From: a virus
Length of the DNA stretch: 42,172 nucleotides
IMG/VR virus record: IMGVR_UViG_3300046010_004502
Span: 1 to 42,172 of that record
Reading direction: 5' to 3' (one strand)
Part shown: positions 8,809-19,365 of the stretch, piece by piece
Position numbering within the stretch: position 1 is the stretch's first letter
Layout of the letters: each line of letters opens with the position of its first letter
Notes under the pieces: generated by a model
What the model was told of the DNA's origin: nothing
The model's input: only the letters and a program-made list of their open reading frames with translations
Database searches by the model: none
Made by a program: the position numbers and the translations under genes

Positions 8809-9413
8809 GCGAGTTCTGGGACGTTGAGGCGAAGAACGAGAACCAAACTGGTGTCACTCCCGACAAGTTGGATTCTTACGTCAAGAGCCCGATCTTCAAG
8901 ACCGTGCTCGAAACTGAGTACAAGACGACGATCCAGCCGACCGTTTACGGATGCTCCGTGTCTTACGACATGGGTGGTTCGTACAACGGAACGTCAACGC
9001 CGTGGGCTTGGGGTTACACGAGTTACGACAACGGTGGTTACCACGATGGCTCTCGCCGCCAGATCGTCATACCGACCGGTCTTGGCGGCCTCTACCTGAT
9101 TCTCTCCGACGTTTCCATTACACCGCTTGTTGGGCCGGGCGCTGCGACGCAACTCGACATGAACATCGTCGTCGTCACCTCAAACGCCATCACCAACCCG
9201 AGCGGTACATCGACTCGTTCGTTTGGCACGGGGCTGGTCGCTGGCCCGCTCGACTGGTCATCTAACAAGTTTCTGCTCCTTGATGAAGGCGACGCTATCT
9301 ACATCTCCGGTGGCGGCATCGACGGTTCGCTCTCACCTCCAGTTGGAGGTAACTGGACGTGTCCGCTGTTCGACAATCATCTTTCTGTAATCAGGTTCCC
9401 GTTCGGTTCTTAG
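8805..9413 (+). CDS. Putative virion/tail protein
   Basis: A 202-residue beta-rich protein with Gly/Tyr/Ser-rich central region (GYTSYDNGGYHDGSRRQIV) and a C-terminal segment with LLLDEGDAIYISGGG resembling jelly-roll C1q/TNF-like folds seen in phage fibres and head fibres. It follows the nozzle gene with an ATGA overlap. No catalytic residues stand out. A short fibre or tail accessory is plausible, but the fold is inferred from pattern only. Confidence 0.6.
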   Translation: MSEFWDVEAKNENQTGVTPDKLDSYVKSPIFKTVLETEYKTTIQPTVYGCSVSYDMGGSYNGTSTPWAWGYTSYDNGGYHDGSRRQIVIPTGLGGLYLILSDVSITPLVGPGAATQLDMNIVVVTSNAITNPSGTSTRSFGTGLVAGPLDWSSNKFLLLDEGDAIYISGGGIDGSLSPPVGGNWTCPLFDNHLSVIRFPFGS

Positions 9414-9429
9414 GTAAAATAAGGAACAC

Positions 9430-10386
9430 ATGAGCACCAACTACTTCGCACCTCCGACGATCGCTCCGCCCCGGATCATTGACAATCCGGCGCAGTCCAT
9501 CGCTCCGTCAACTCTCGGTCCACCTACCGCAGTAGACGAAACGTACGGTGCTCTTGTCGGTCAGTTGGGCTACGGCGAGCGTGCTCAGAAGATCAAGGAA
9601 CTTGGGACCGGCGCAGGGAGTATCTACGAGAGGTACATGGGGCTGATTCGTGACAAGCGAAACGCAACGGCTTCGTCCCTTTCTGGGTACGGTGGCATCT
9701 CCTTCAAGCCGAATGACCCCGCCACGCCAAACCGCGACGAGAGCCTCGAAATCCAGCAGGAGACTGGACGTGTCGGTGAGCGCGAGCGTTCAGCGTACGA
9801 CGAGGCTCTGTTCCGCTCGCTACAGACTGGCGGTGTTGGCCGGGCGCAACTGATCGGAGCCGCGCTCCAGCGTGTAAGCAAGGAAGCGCAGGACATCATC
9901 GCCCAGTACGCCAACTCGATTACGAACACCGACAATACGGGCTACGGCGACCTGATGCTCAAGGAACAGAACGCTGCGCTCGACCGGTGGAGGGAACTGT
10001 ACGGAGCAGACTCGCAGCAGTTCCTGAAGGAACTTAGCCAGAAGGAGCAGGAGAACAGCGCACCATCTCCGTCTGCTTCTCGCGGCCAGTCGTTCGAGAG
10101 TCAGGTTCGCCCCGGCGAGATCGAGATACCGGGCATCTACCGGATGGCGCCGAACATGAACACCCTGCGTAGCAGGTACAGCAACATGAACCTCCGTGTC
10201 ATCAAGGTTGACCGCACCCGTGATGCTGGGATTGGGGCGCAGAGCGATCAGGTTTACTGGCGCGTAGTAGGTACCCCCAAGACACCCCAGCAACTTGCTG
10301 CTGACGCCGCAACGGCACGAACCCCACCGGCCTTCGTCGAGACACGTAGCCCGAACCCGCCACGACGCCCCGCGAGAAGGAGGTAG
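9430..10386 (+). CDS. Putative internal virion (ejection) protein, 318 aa
   Basis: The ATG follows AAGGAACAC in a 16-base gap. The N-terminus is proline-rich and disordered, then helical (RAQLIGAALQRVSKEAQDIIAQYANS, Gln/Glu-rich), and the end is Arg/Pro-rich (PRRPARRR). Together with the next two large genes it forms a block between nozzle and lytic genes, where short-tailed phages place internal core or ejection proteins. No known domain recognised; the role is inferred from position. Confidence 0.55.
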   Translation: MSTNYFAPPTIAPPRIIDNPAQSIAPSTLGPPTAVDETYGALVGQLGYGERAQKIKELGTGAGSIYERYMGLIRDKRNATASSLSGYGGISFKPNDPATPNRDESLEIQQETGRVGERERSAYDEALFRSLQTGGVGRAQLIGAALQRVSKEAQDIIAQYANSITNTDNTGYGDLMLKEQNAALDRWRELYGADSQQFLKELSQKEQENSAPSPSASRGQSFESQVRPGEIEIPGIYRMAPNMNTLRSRYSNMNLRVIKVDRTRDAGIGAQSDQVYWRVVGTPKTPQQLAADAATARTPPAFVETRSPNPPRRPARRR

Positions 10387-10389
10387 CAA

Positions 10390-11880
<1,491 letters not shown>

Positions 11881-14800
11881 ATGGCGCTCCAGCCCGCTTG
11901 GCTGCGTTCGTCTACTGCGCCCAAGCCGGGAAGTAGGACGACTGGGAGCAGGACTACTGGCGCTCGCCGTCCTGCAACTGCGCGTCGGTCTACTGGACTC
12001 GCACCTGCATACGAGAGGATAAGAACCCCGTCACGTCCCGCCCGAATGGCGATGACGATTCCGGGCCAGATCGTACGTGCGGCTGACAATGCGTACGGTC
12101 GTAAGGAGGAGGACGACGGGGGAATCCTCGGTTCGATTGTCTCCCCCTTCCGCATCGCTGGTCAGGCGATCGGAGGGTTCGGGCTCAACGTTCTTCGAGG
12201 TGTCGCACCTATCCCAGAGGGTGCGGCACGACTCGTTTACGAGAACGCACGCGACCTCGGACAGATTGCCCTTAGCCCGCTGCCCGGTATCGACCTTGCG
12301 CCAGCCGCTAACCGGTTCGGTGAGCGCACAGTAGGGATGGTCCGTGGCCTCGGCGAGGACATCTCGTACACCTTTGGCCCGCTTGTCCGTGGCGACTTCG
12401 CAACCGCAGCCCGTCGTGCGTACGACCAGCCGGTTCGTGTTCTTGGTACCGCTGCTCTGGTCTACCCGGTTGCGGGCGCGACGATCGGAGCAGGGGCGCG
12501 TGCCGGAGCGATGGCAGGACGCGCAGCAGCACGTTCGGCTGGACGTGCGCCGGGACGCGGGACCCAGTTCCTTGATGCGGTCGGATCAAAGAGGACAGCA
12601 GTTGTCGAAGGGCAGCCTGTCCCGCGTCGCGCTCGACCGCCAGAAGTTATCCAGCCACCCGCACGCTCCCGCATGGGCGGAGATGTCTCGCCCCTGCCGG
12701 GAGAGACAGACCCGATGATCCGTATGCGGAGGCCGCGTTCTGCAAATCCGATCACCCGCGAGTTCCAGCGTTACGTAACGGAACCTGTCCTTGCCGCAGC
12801 AAGAGGGGCTGTCGGTCGCATCCCGCTCCGCATCGGTGGTAAGGAACGTAACCCGCTTTCTCCGGTAGCCCGTTACGAGCGCATCGCTCGTGGAGATGTA
12901 CGCAACAGCGGCTTCGGTTTCGCTGCGAACATGGACAACGATTTCCTGCGTACTAGCAGGGACTTCCAGAAGTTGATTCGCAAGGTCCCCAAGATTCTGG
13001 GACCAGTCCGTGGCACTAACGTAGGCGCATCCAAGCGCGCAAAGGCTGCTTACTACGCAGTAGCGATCCGCGCGATGGGCCTGAACAACCTGAGCAGGAC
13101 GCAGACATCGCGTACGTGGGGGCGCGATTCTCTGGTCAAGTCGTACGAGGAGGCACGGGAGAAGTACCCGCAGTACGCAAAGACGATCGACGACAACATC
13201 GAGACACTCCGTTCGATCCCTGACGAGTGGCTCGACCCGGACGCGGCACCGAAGGTTGTCAACGATCTGGTGCAGTCAGCGACCAAGATTCTTGATGAGT
13301 CAAGCGACCTCAAGATGAAGGCGAACATGATTACGCCTCAGACCGCTGACTTCGCAAAGAAGCGTGCTCAGTACATCGCCGCTGGCGTATTCAACGAAGC
13401 CGAGTACATGCGGCGTGCCATTCGTATTCGTGACAAGGCGACGAGGCTTGCAGTCCGCGCGTCTGCAAATGCCGCTGCGTTGCGTACTCAGCGTGCGAAG
13501 TTGGTAACTGAGAACGCAGCAGCGTCTGACATCCAGAAGATGGACAGCAGGATTCGTGCTGCTCTCGATGACGAGCGACGCAACCGCAACAAGGCATCGC
13601 GCCTCCAGAAGCGTGCGGACCAGATGCAGACCGTCATCGGTTCCAAGTTCGACATGGAGATGGAGCCGGGTTCGTACTTCCCGAACATCCGTCGTCAGAT
13701 GGACGGAGGGCAGCAGCGTTCCACTAAGCGCCCGGTCGGTACTGCGTCACCGCGTATGACGCTGCCGGAGGAGAAGCAGAACCGTGGCGTTGTCCTGCGG
13801 GAGGGGACCGCAGCGTTCGGACCTGACATCATCCTCGGCGCCCTCCGCGATGCGATCGACGTGTCGCAGCGTGCGGCTGCGCTTGAGAGAGTTCTCACCA
13901 AGTACGTCGTAAAGGACAAGGACGGTAAGCCCATCACCGTCCCCGAGACTGTCAAGACCGCAGAGCGCAAGAGCGATCTCTACGTTGCGCGTTCCAAGAA
14001 GGAACTGCTCCGAACGATGGCAGCGCGTGAAGGTTCGCCCGAGGCAGACGAACTTGTTGCGGCAATCGACGAACTGCCGGACGACGGGCGCAAGTACCTG
14101 ATCCCCCGTGCTGTTGAGAAGGGATGGCGGGACGCACTCGGCACAAGGCAGAACTTCCTTGACCGCATCAACGGCGCGTGGAAGGCAGGTGTGCTGGCCC
14201 TGTCCCCGCGTTGGTACGTTCAGAACGGCGTAGGCATGAGCCTCCAGTTCCTCCTCGGCGCTGGGCTCGATCTTCAGGCGATACGTATGGCGTTCTCCAA
14301 GAAGTACGCAGACCGTGTGCTTGCGGAGATTGACGCAAGCGGCCTGTCGAGTGACATGGGAGAACTCGCACGACGCATCGGCGAGCGTCCGTCACGCAAC
14401 ATCGTGAAGCGGATCATCGTGGGTGGTTACAAGATGAACGCTGCGCTTGAGGCCGTGCCCCGTAGAGCGATGTACTGGCACGCCGTGAAGAAGAAGTTGC
14501 GTGAGGAGGAGATGGTCGGGGGACCCACCAGTTCAGCGCGTCTTGCCGAAGCGTGGCTTGGCGTGGTCAAGGGTGCGGAGCGTGGCGAGAAGTGGGCCGA
14601 TGACATCATCAGCCAGTCCGTCCTTGAGACTGAGCGGTTCATGGGCCAGTACCTCAGGTACAACCCGTTCGAGCGCAAGGTGCTGCGGCGTGCCTTCCCG
14701 TTCTACGGATGGATGCGAGCGATCCACCGCCTCGCCTTTGCCCTTCCGGTGAAGTACCCGAAGCGTGCGGCACTCCTCGCTGCTGCGTCACGCATGGCGT

Positions 14801-15549
14801 ACGAGATGTACTCGGATGAGGAGTCATCGCTCCTCGATCCCTACGCTGGCCTGATTACGGGTGAGAACACCTTTATCGGGCTTGGGATTATGAACCCGCT
14901 TGAGTCGCTTACGCCGACCGCAGACGCTGCTGGCCGCGTGTTCGGTGCGATTCAGGAGGGCGACGTTGGCAAGGTTCCGGGCATCGCCCTGCAAGAGGCG
15001 TACAGGCAACTCGGTCCCGCGCTTACGTTGCCAGCCAGCATCGCCATGCAGCGCAGCGCACTCGGAGTTCCGACACGTTACGGCGTGGGCGGAGACATCG
15101 TTCGTGATCCCCAGTCGGGACGCACGTATGGCACCGACCCGGTTACCGGGCGCATCGTTGATGAAACCCCGGTTCCCGGCGCCGAGTACCTGCTGGGCCA
15201 GAACTTCCCGATCTACAACGCAGCGCGTCGTCTTGTCGCTGGCGCGAACGCACGGCCGACCGCAGACGCTGCCCTCTCTGACCTTCTTGAGTGGCGCCTC
15301 CGTGGCTCTCCTTCGAGCGAAGTGCCCCGCCTGTTCGCCACTCCTCAGGTACAGGGTCGTTCTCTCAGCCAGATCGGCAGGACGACGGACATCCTCTCAA
15401 CCGCTGTCGGTGTCCCGGTGTACAGGTACAACCCAGACGCTGCGTTGCGTGAGCAACTGGAGCGTGCTCGCCGGTATGCGGAGGCACGCAGGCAGGACAT
15501 GCGAAGTAGACTTCAGGCCGAGGCCCTGTACCGAGCGGGGCTGCGCTAA
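11881..15549 (+). CDS. Large internal virion protein (1222 aa)
   Basis: The largest gene in the window, beginning immediately after the previous TAG. It has a disordered Arg/Thr-rich N-terminus, an Ala/Gly-rich hydrophobic stretch around 190-215 (ATIGAGARAGAMAGRAAARS) that may be membrane active, long helical central regions, and a conserved-looking C-terminal block with RYNPFERKVLRRAFPFYGW followed by helical, membrane-like segments. The last feature resembles phage polyvalent/ejection proteins. In T7-like phages such large proteins form the trans-envelope ejection channel. No peptidase or transglycosylase active site is evident; the following gene supplies those. Confidence 0.65.
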   Translation: MALQPAWLRSSTAPKPGSRTTGSRTTGARRPATARRSTGLAPAYERIRTPSRPARMAMTIPGQIVRAADNAYGRKEEDDGGILGSIVSPFRIAGQAIGGFGLNVLRGVAPIPEGAARLVYENARDLGQIALSPLPGIDLAPAANRFGERTVGMVRGLGEDISYTFGPLVRGDFATAARRAYDQPVRVLGTAALVYPVAGATIGAGARAGAMAGRAAARSAGRAPGRGTQFLDAVGSKRTAVVEGQPVPRRARPPEVIQPPARSRMGGDVSPLPGETDPMIRMRRPRSANPITREFQRYVTEPVLAAARGAVGRIPLRIGGKERNPLSPVARYERIARGDVRNSGFGFAANMDNDFLRTSRDFQKLIRKVPKILGPVRGTNVGASKRAKAAYYAVAIRAMGLNNLSRTQTSRTWGRDSLVKSYEEAREKYPQYAKTIDDNIETLRSIPDEWLDPDAAPKVVNDLVQSATKILDESSDLKMKANMITPQTADFAKKRAQYIAAGVFNEAEYMRRAIRIRDKATRLAVRASANAAALRTQRAKLVTENAAASDIQKMDSRIRAALDDERRNRNKASRLQKRADQMQTVIGSKFDMEMEPGSYFPNIRRQMDGGQQRSTKRPVGTASPRMTLPEEKQNRGVVLREGTAAFGPDIILGALRDAIDVSQRAAALERVLTKYVVKDKDGKPITVPETVKTAERKSDLYVARSKKELLRTMAAREGSPEADELVAAIDELPDDGRKYLIPRAVEKGWRDALGTRQNFLDRINGAWKAGVLALSPRWYVQNGVGMSLQFLLGAGLDLQAIRMAFSKKYADRVLAEIDASGLSSDMGELARRIGERPSRNIVKRIIVGGYKMNAALEAVPRRAMYWHAVKKKLREEEMVGGPTSSARLAEAWLGVVKGAERGEKWADDIISQSVLETERFMGQYLRYNPFERKVLRRAFPFYGWMRAIHRLAFALPVKYPKRAALLAAASRMAYEMYSDEESSLLDPYAGLITGENTFIGLGIMNPLESLTPTADAAGRVFGAIQEGDVGKVPGIALQEAYRQLGPALTLPASIAMQRSALGVPTRYGVGGDIVRDPQSGRTYGTDPVTGRIVDETPVPGAEYLLGQNFPIYNAARRLVAGANARPTADAALSDLLEWRLRGSPSSEVPRLFATPQVQGRSLSQIGRTTDILSTAVGVPVYRYNPDAALREQLERARRYAEARRQDMRSRLQAEALYRAGLR

Positions 15550-15552
15550 ACC

Positions 15553-16740
15553 ATGTCGATCCCCTCATTCGAGAACTTCCAGCGTTCCCTTCGTGGTACG
15601 CCGATGGCACGCGAAGCACGCGGCATCTATGACGCAGCCGTCAGGGGGGGCATCAACCCGGCGCTTGTCGTCGGTATCGCAGGCGCCGAGTCATCGTTCG
15701 GCTCCCGTGGCTACGCAGTTGGCAGGAACAACCCGTTCGGACTCATGGGGTTCTCGTTCCCTAACTACTCAGCCGCCACTAAGAAACTTGCTCAGACCCT
15801 CAAGAGCAAGAGCCTCGGGTACCCGCAGGCGTACGGAAAGAGTGGGCTTCGCGGGATCATCGGTATCTACACGCCGTACGGCGCGGCAAATGGACCGAAC
15901 AACAACCCGCAGTCGCACACCCAGAACATCCTCAACATCGGACGAAAGAGCGGCGGCGATCCGTCGCAGGTGTACATCAACGGAAGGAACGTTCCCATCC
16001 CATCGGCGCCGGGCGTTCAGCCGCCGCAGCCGAGGGTGCAGAACTCAGCACCTACGGGAGGCGGCGAACTGGGATCGCTTCTTGCCCGTCAGTACCTAGA
16101 GATGGACAGGGGGGCAAGCGTTGCACAGATGGAGGCGACGGCTTCGCAGATTGCTCGGGCGATGGGCGGCAGGCAGAGGGCGATGGCGATGGCAAGCAGG
16201 ACCGGGGCGCCCGGCGTAGGCGCACCTATGGGTACTGCTGCGCCAGCAGGTGCCGGAGCGGGTGCGGGAACGATGCTGAACTACGGATCAACCCGTGGCG
16301 TCGTCAGGCCGCTGCCTACTGCGCTGGGTACTTCTGACTATGGGGCGGGCGGCGACAGGGAGGGGCAGGGCGGCAGGCACCTCGGCGATGACTGGTTCGC
16401 TCCGCCCAATACACCTGTCGCTGCGCCTGTAAGCGGGACCGTGTTCCGTGTACGTAATGACCCGCAGCCCGGCAAGCGTGTCAGCGGTCAGGTCTACGGA
16501 GGATCAACGTACATCCGTGACGACAGCGGGAGGGTGTGGGTTTTCCGGCACCTTGAGTCGCCAGAGAAGTACGTGACGAGAGGAGGACGCATCCGTGCCG
16601 GTCAGACCATCGGACGGGTGAAGCCGTGGACCGGCTCATCTCATGCACACATTGAGTTGTACAGCCCCGGCCCGTATGAGTACAGCGCCAAGCGTGCCCT
16701 GAACCCGCACGACTTCTTTACGAAGGCTGGAATCCGATGA
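15553..16740 (+). CDS. Virion peptidoglycan hydrolase: glucosaminidase-like plus M23 endopeptidase
   Basis: A 395-residue two-domain wall hydrolase. Residues about 30-130 resemble glucosaminidase/lysozyme-like domains, with catalytic-type Glu46 in AGAESSFG and the following NNPFGLMGF. A Pro/Ala/Gly-rich linker spans about 145-260. Residues about 270-390 form an M23 metallopeptidase: His276 and Asp280 (HLGDD), His333 (FRH) and HAH at 364-366 provide the expected zinc and catalytic residues. It directly follows the internal virion genes, so it likely opens the cell wall during DNA entry rather than lysis. It overlaps the next gene by 4 bases (ATGA). Confidence 0.82.
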   Translation: MSIPSFENFQRSLRGTPMAREARGIYDAAVRGGINPALVVGIAGAESSFGSRGYAVGRNNPFGLMGFSFPNYSAATKKLAQTLKSKSLGYPQAYGKSGLRGIIGIYTPYGAANGPNNNPQSHTQNILNIGRKSGGDPSQVYINGRNVPIPSAPGVQPPQPRVQNSAPTGGGELGSLLARQYLEMDRGASVAQMEATASQIARAMGGRQRAMAMASRTGAPGVGAPMGTAAPAGAGAGAGTMLNYGSTRGVVRPLPTALGTSDYGAGGDREGQGGRHLGDDWFAPPNTPVAAPVSGTVFRVRNDPQPGKRVSGQVYGGSTYIRDDSGRVWVFRHLESPEKYVTRGGRIRAGQTIGRVKPWTGSSHAHIELYSPGPYEYSAKRALNPHDFFTKAGIR

Positions 16741-16964
16741 GCCCAGAGAACATCATCGGGATCATGCGTCGCCTTGACGAGATCAAGGATGACGTGGACG
16801 AGGTGAAGGCGCTGGCGAAGGAAACGAACGGACGGATCAGGGAACTTGAGTTGTGGCGTGCTCGTATGCAGGGCGCAGCCACGAGCGCACGAATCTTTTG
16901 GGTGGTCGTCGGAGGTATCGTGACCGCGATCGCCATTAGAGTGTTTACGAACGTAACCTTTTAG
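16737..16964 (+). CDS. Coiled-coil/TM lysis accessory (XhlA-like)
   Basis: 75 residues: an amphipathic coiled coil (MRRLDEIKDDVDEVKALAKE, residues about 10-45) followed by one transmembrane helix (IFWVVVGGIVTAIAIRVF, about 53-70). This is the layout of haemolysin XhlA-type proteins that assist holins. It lies just upstream of the endolysin and overlaps the virion hydrolase gene. The call rests on topology and context, not a strict signature. Confidence 0.6.
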   Translation: MSPENIIGIMRRLDEIKDDVDEVKALAKETNGRIRELELWRARMQGAATSARIFWVVVGGIVTAIAIRVFTNVTF

Positions 16965-16972
16965 GGGGACAC

Positions 16973-17692
16973 ATGGCCGAGATTATTTCTCGACGGGTAT
17001 GGAAGGCGAAGCCTGCCAAGAACAGGACGCCGACACGCTGGCGGGAGGGGGAGACTCTCTGGGTCCACCACTCTGAGTCGCCAGCACCAAGCCCGAAGGC
17101 GACGATCGAAGATGAGTCGTCGATCATGCGGAACATTCAGGCGTTCCACATGGGACCCAGCCGTGGCTGGTCCGACATTGGGTACCACTACTGCATCATG
17201 CCGAGTGGCCGCATCTACGAGGGGCGTGGCCCCGATGTCGTCGGTGCCCATTGTCCCGGCCACAACAGCGAGCCGAGCGTTTGCTTCATCGGTTCATACG
17301 ATGACGTTCTTCCGACCAACGATGCGTTGCGTTCGCTAAACGATCTGAAGGAGCATCTCTCCGCTGGCCGCCTCAAGGGGCACAGGGACGGGTTCTCTAC
17401 TTCATGCCCCGGCAACGCTCTGTACCGACGCATCAAGTTGCCTCTCCCCGCCCCGCACGGGAAGGATGAGCCGGGCAAGGACGCGAAGAAGTCTGCGCGT
17501 CTTGTCATCGGTAATCGTGAGTGGGTCGGCTGGACGCAGTTCCGTGGCGCCGTCAAGTGGGTCGCCAAGAACGGGATCAAGCGGGGGACTAAGGCCGAGA
17601 TCGAATGGGCCGGTGACACGTGGAAGGGCGCCAAGCAGGTGACCGATGTGGCACGCAACATCTACTCTCGATTCATCGAGGAGGAACTTTGA
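16973..17692 (+). CDS. Endolysin: N-acetylmuramoyl-L-alanine amidase (type 2, PGRP-like)
   Basis: 239 residues. The N-terminal domain is an amidase_2/PGRP zinc amidase that cuts between MurNAc and the stem peptide: WVHHSES supplies zinc ligand His32 or His33, GHRDG supplies His137 and TSCPG Cys145. Tyr71 in IGYHY matches the catalytic-support Tyr of T7 lysozyme. SGRIYEGRG and VCFIGSYDD are family-typical. The C-terminal ~70 residues (from RLVIGNREWVGW) contain two similar tryptophan-bearing segments and may bind the wall. RBS AGGGGGACAC precedes ATG. It lies between an XhlA-like gene and a holin, forming the lysis cassette. Confidence 0.9.
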   Translation: MAEIISRRVWKAKPAKNRTPTRWREGETLWVHHSESPAPSPKATIEDESSIMRNIQAFHMGPSRGWSDIGYHYCIMPSGRIYEGRGPDVVGAHCPGHNSEPSVCFIGSYDDVLPTNDALRSLNDLKEHLSAGRLKGHRDGFSTSCPGNALYRRIKLPLPAPHGKDEPGKDAKKSARLVIGNREWVGWTQFRGAVKWVAKNGIKRGTKAEIEWAGDTWKGAKQVTDVARNIYSRFIEEEL

Positions 17693-17901
17693 GCAACTGG
17701 GGCAGGCCCGTCCGTAAGATCGCAGCAGCCGCCATCTCAGCGGTCATCGCTGCGCCAGCGTTCGTCGCGTGGCTGTCGGCAGAGGGCGACCTTGACTGGC
17801 GTTCTCTGATCGCCGTCGTTGTCGCTGCCGTTATTCCGGTTGTTGCCGGATACCTGACACCGGGTGAGGAGTACCCCCCCGGTGGCGAACCGATCAACTA
17901 G
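17689..17901 (+). CDS. Holin (two TM segments, TTG start)
   Basis: The product has 70 residues when initiated at TTG (17689), which overlaps the amidase stop (TTGA) and lies after GAGGAGGA. Two hydrophobic segments are visible, about 12-30 (AAAAISAVIAAPAFVAWL) and about 40-58 (SLIAVVVAAVIPVVAGYL), separated by a short acidic turn, with a polar C-terminal tail. Size, topology and position right after the endolysin fit a small holin that permeabilises the inner membrane. A longer in-frame start at 17620 would lie inside the amidase gene and lacks a ribosome site. Confidence 0.75.
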   Translation: MSNWGRPVRKIAAAAISAVIAAPAFVAWLSAEGDLDWRSLIAVVVAAVIPVVAGYLTPGEEYPPGGEPIN

Positions 17902-17903
17902 CC

Positions 17904-18800
17904 ATGAACGTCGTTCATGTTGATGAATACCTCGACGAGAACGCCGGGGAAATCGTCCTTATCCCAACGGGCGACTGGCATCTCGGAGCAACTGACGCTG
18001 CCGAGGAGAAACTGCGCGAGGACGTAAGGGCGTGGGCTGAGATACCGAACGCACGCCTACTTCTGATGGGCGACCTTATGGAACTCATCGACTACCGCGA
18101 CAAGCGGTTCTTTCCTCAGGGTCTGCCGCAGCGGTACGCAGATGCGCTGCTCAACTCTGACGGGGGAATCCCGTCCGAGTCCGTGCAGCACGCACTCGAA
18201 GTCCTTGAACCGTGGATCGGGAGTGGCCGCATCTGGGGGATCGTGACTGGTAACCACGAACGAAAGTTGGAGGTCACCCAGTCTCGTAACCTCACCGCCG
18301 AGGTTGCGAAGGAGGCCAACATCTCCCACCGCCAGTTGGGTTACGGCGGGTATGTCCATGTTTCGTTCAGGGTGCGCGGTCAAAAGAAAAGCACGATCGG
18401 TTCGTTGGTTATCCACGCTCACCACGGGTGGCAGACCGCTGGACGTGCAGGGTCGGGGAACCTGCTGAACGGAATGGAGCGGGAACTCGGGTACAGCAAC
18501 GCCGACATCATCCTGCGTGGTCACTCGCACGCTCCGCGTGTCGCTCAGGTTGTTCCGTCGCTCCGGGTTGAACGCAGCAACATCGTCGAGTGGCCGCGTG
18601 TCGTCGCATCGACTGGCACGTACAAGCGCGGGTCGGTGGTCAAGCAGGCAGGATCGCCAGCGATCGACACGTACGAATCGTTCAAGGGTTTCCGTGGGAG
18701 GCTGGACGGTAGCCTCGGCCCACCCATCATCACGATTCGTGCTAGGAATCGCTCAGGCTCGTCTACGAGAGCACGATTCGACTACGAGGTAACGGTATGA
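17904..18800 (+). CDS. Calcineurin-like metallophosphoesterase
   Basis: 298 residues with all metal-binding motifs of the calcineurin-like fold: DxH (Asp24, His26 in GDWHLG), GD (Asp57 in MGDLME), GNHE (residues 116-119), a His-rich turn HAHHG (171-175) and GHSH (206-209). Such enzymes hydrolyse phosphomono- or diesters. In phages relatives act on nucleic acid ends or nucleotides, but the substrate cannot be read from the motifs. It follows the holin by two bases and overlaps the next gene by 4 bases, heading the DNA-metabolism stretch. Confidence 0.85.
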   Translation: MNVVHVDEYLDENAGEIVLIPTGDWHLGATDAAEEKLREDVRAWAEIPNARLLLMGDLMELIDYRDKRFFPQGLPQRYADALLNSDGGIPSESVQHALEVLEPWIGSGRIWGIVTGNHERKLEVTQSRNLTAEVAKEANISHRQLGYGGYVHVSFRVRGQKKSTIGSLVIHAHHGWQTAGRAGSGNLLNGMERELGYSNADIILRGHSHAPRVAQVVPSLRVERSNIVEWPRVVASTGTYKRGSVVKQAGSPAIDTYESFKGFRGRLDGSLGPPIITIRARNRSGSSTRARFDYEVTV

Positions 18801-19069
18801 ACCAGACGGTCAAGGATGACCCGTGGCCTTTCATCCTCATGGAACTGGACGCAGCGTGGCGTGAGGCACGCGCTTCGCTGGACGAGATACCCCGGGGGGG
18901 TTTCGTAACGCAGGCCGAGGCTCGCTACCGCAACGGCGAGAGGTTGTACAAGAAGGAGTGGCTTGACTGGCCGCTTGACCGCTTCGAGGACGAGGCGATG
19001 CAGGAGTTGGTGGACTACATCTTGTACATAGCCATGCGTCGGGTGAAGTTCCCGATCCCGCTGGCCTAG
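18797..19069 (+). CDS. Hypothetical small protein, 90 aa
   Basis: ATG overlaps the phosphoesterase TGA. The C-terminal helix FEDEAMQELVDYILYIAMRR vaguely recalls the metal-binding helix (ExxxELxD) of MazG-like pyrophosphatases, but the protein is too short and lacks other motifs, so I do not assign that function. No membrane segment. Confidence 0.55.
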   Translation: MNQTVKDDPWPFILMELDAAWREARASLDEIPRGGFVTQAEARYRNGERLYKKEWLDWPLDRFEDEAMQELVDYILYIAMRRVKFPIPLA

Positions 19070-19078
19070 CGTTTGGAG

Positions 19079-19097
19079 ATCGGGAGGTGTACCCTCC
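19079..19097 (+). promoter_or_regulatory. Perfect 7-bp stem-loop in the 19070-19119 gap
   Basis: CGGGAGG / CCTCCCG with a 5-base loop lies at about 19081-19099 between two rightward genes. There is no following T run, so it is not a clear terminator; it may be an RNA processing site or attenuator ahead of the AGAGGAAC ribosome site. Confidence 0.35.
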
Positions 19098-19119
19098 CGC
19101 CTCACTAACCCAGAGGAAC

Positions 19120-19365
19120 ATGGACATACGAGACTTCATCGACGGTACGCAGGTTCAGAAGGATGACTACGCATCTCGCGTTCAGTCTGCTTCGATCATG
19201 TTCGCCACCGACCTCGTGCTGGTCATCGACCGATGGATTAGCGAAATCCCAGACGGGATGAAGCGTGACGTAACCGAGTTGGTCAACAACTTCTACGGGT
19301 ACGTCACCGAGTTCGTTGACATCAGCGGGCTCATGGAACATGCGAACGACGAGGAGGATGAGTGA
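19120..19365 (+). CDS. Hypothetical small protein, 81 aa
   Basis: The start at 19120 is preferred because CAGAGGAAC lies just upstream; an earlier in-frame codon at 19087 falls inside a stem-loop. The product is acidic at the C-terminus (NDEEDE), helical, and lacks recognisable motifs. It overlaps the nuclease gene by four bases (GTGA), so it is co-translated with the recombination genes. Confidence 0.55.
   Translation: MDIRDFIDGTQVQKDDYASRVQSASIMFATDLVLVIDRWISEIPDGMKRDVTELVNNFYGYVTEFVDISGLMEHANDEEDE

Noticed and set aside
14900-16099. Open frame of 399 codons overlapping the internal virion and hydrolase genes
   Set aside because: Arg/Ser-rich composition typical of a shadow frame in GC-rich DNA, and it spans two well-supported genes with conserved domains.
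18797-19069. MazG-like pyrophosphatase
   Set aside because: Only one helix recalls the family and the rest of the metal-binding set is missing.
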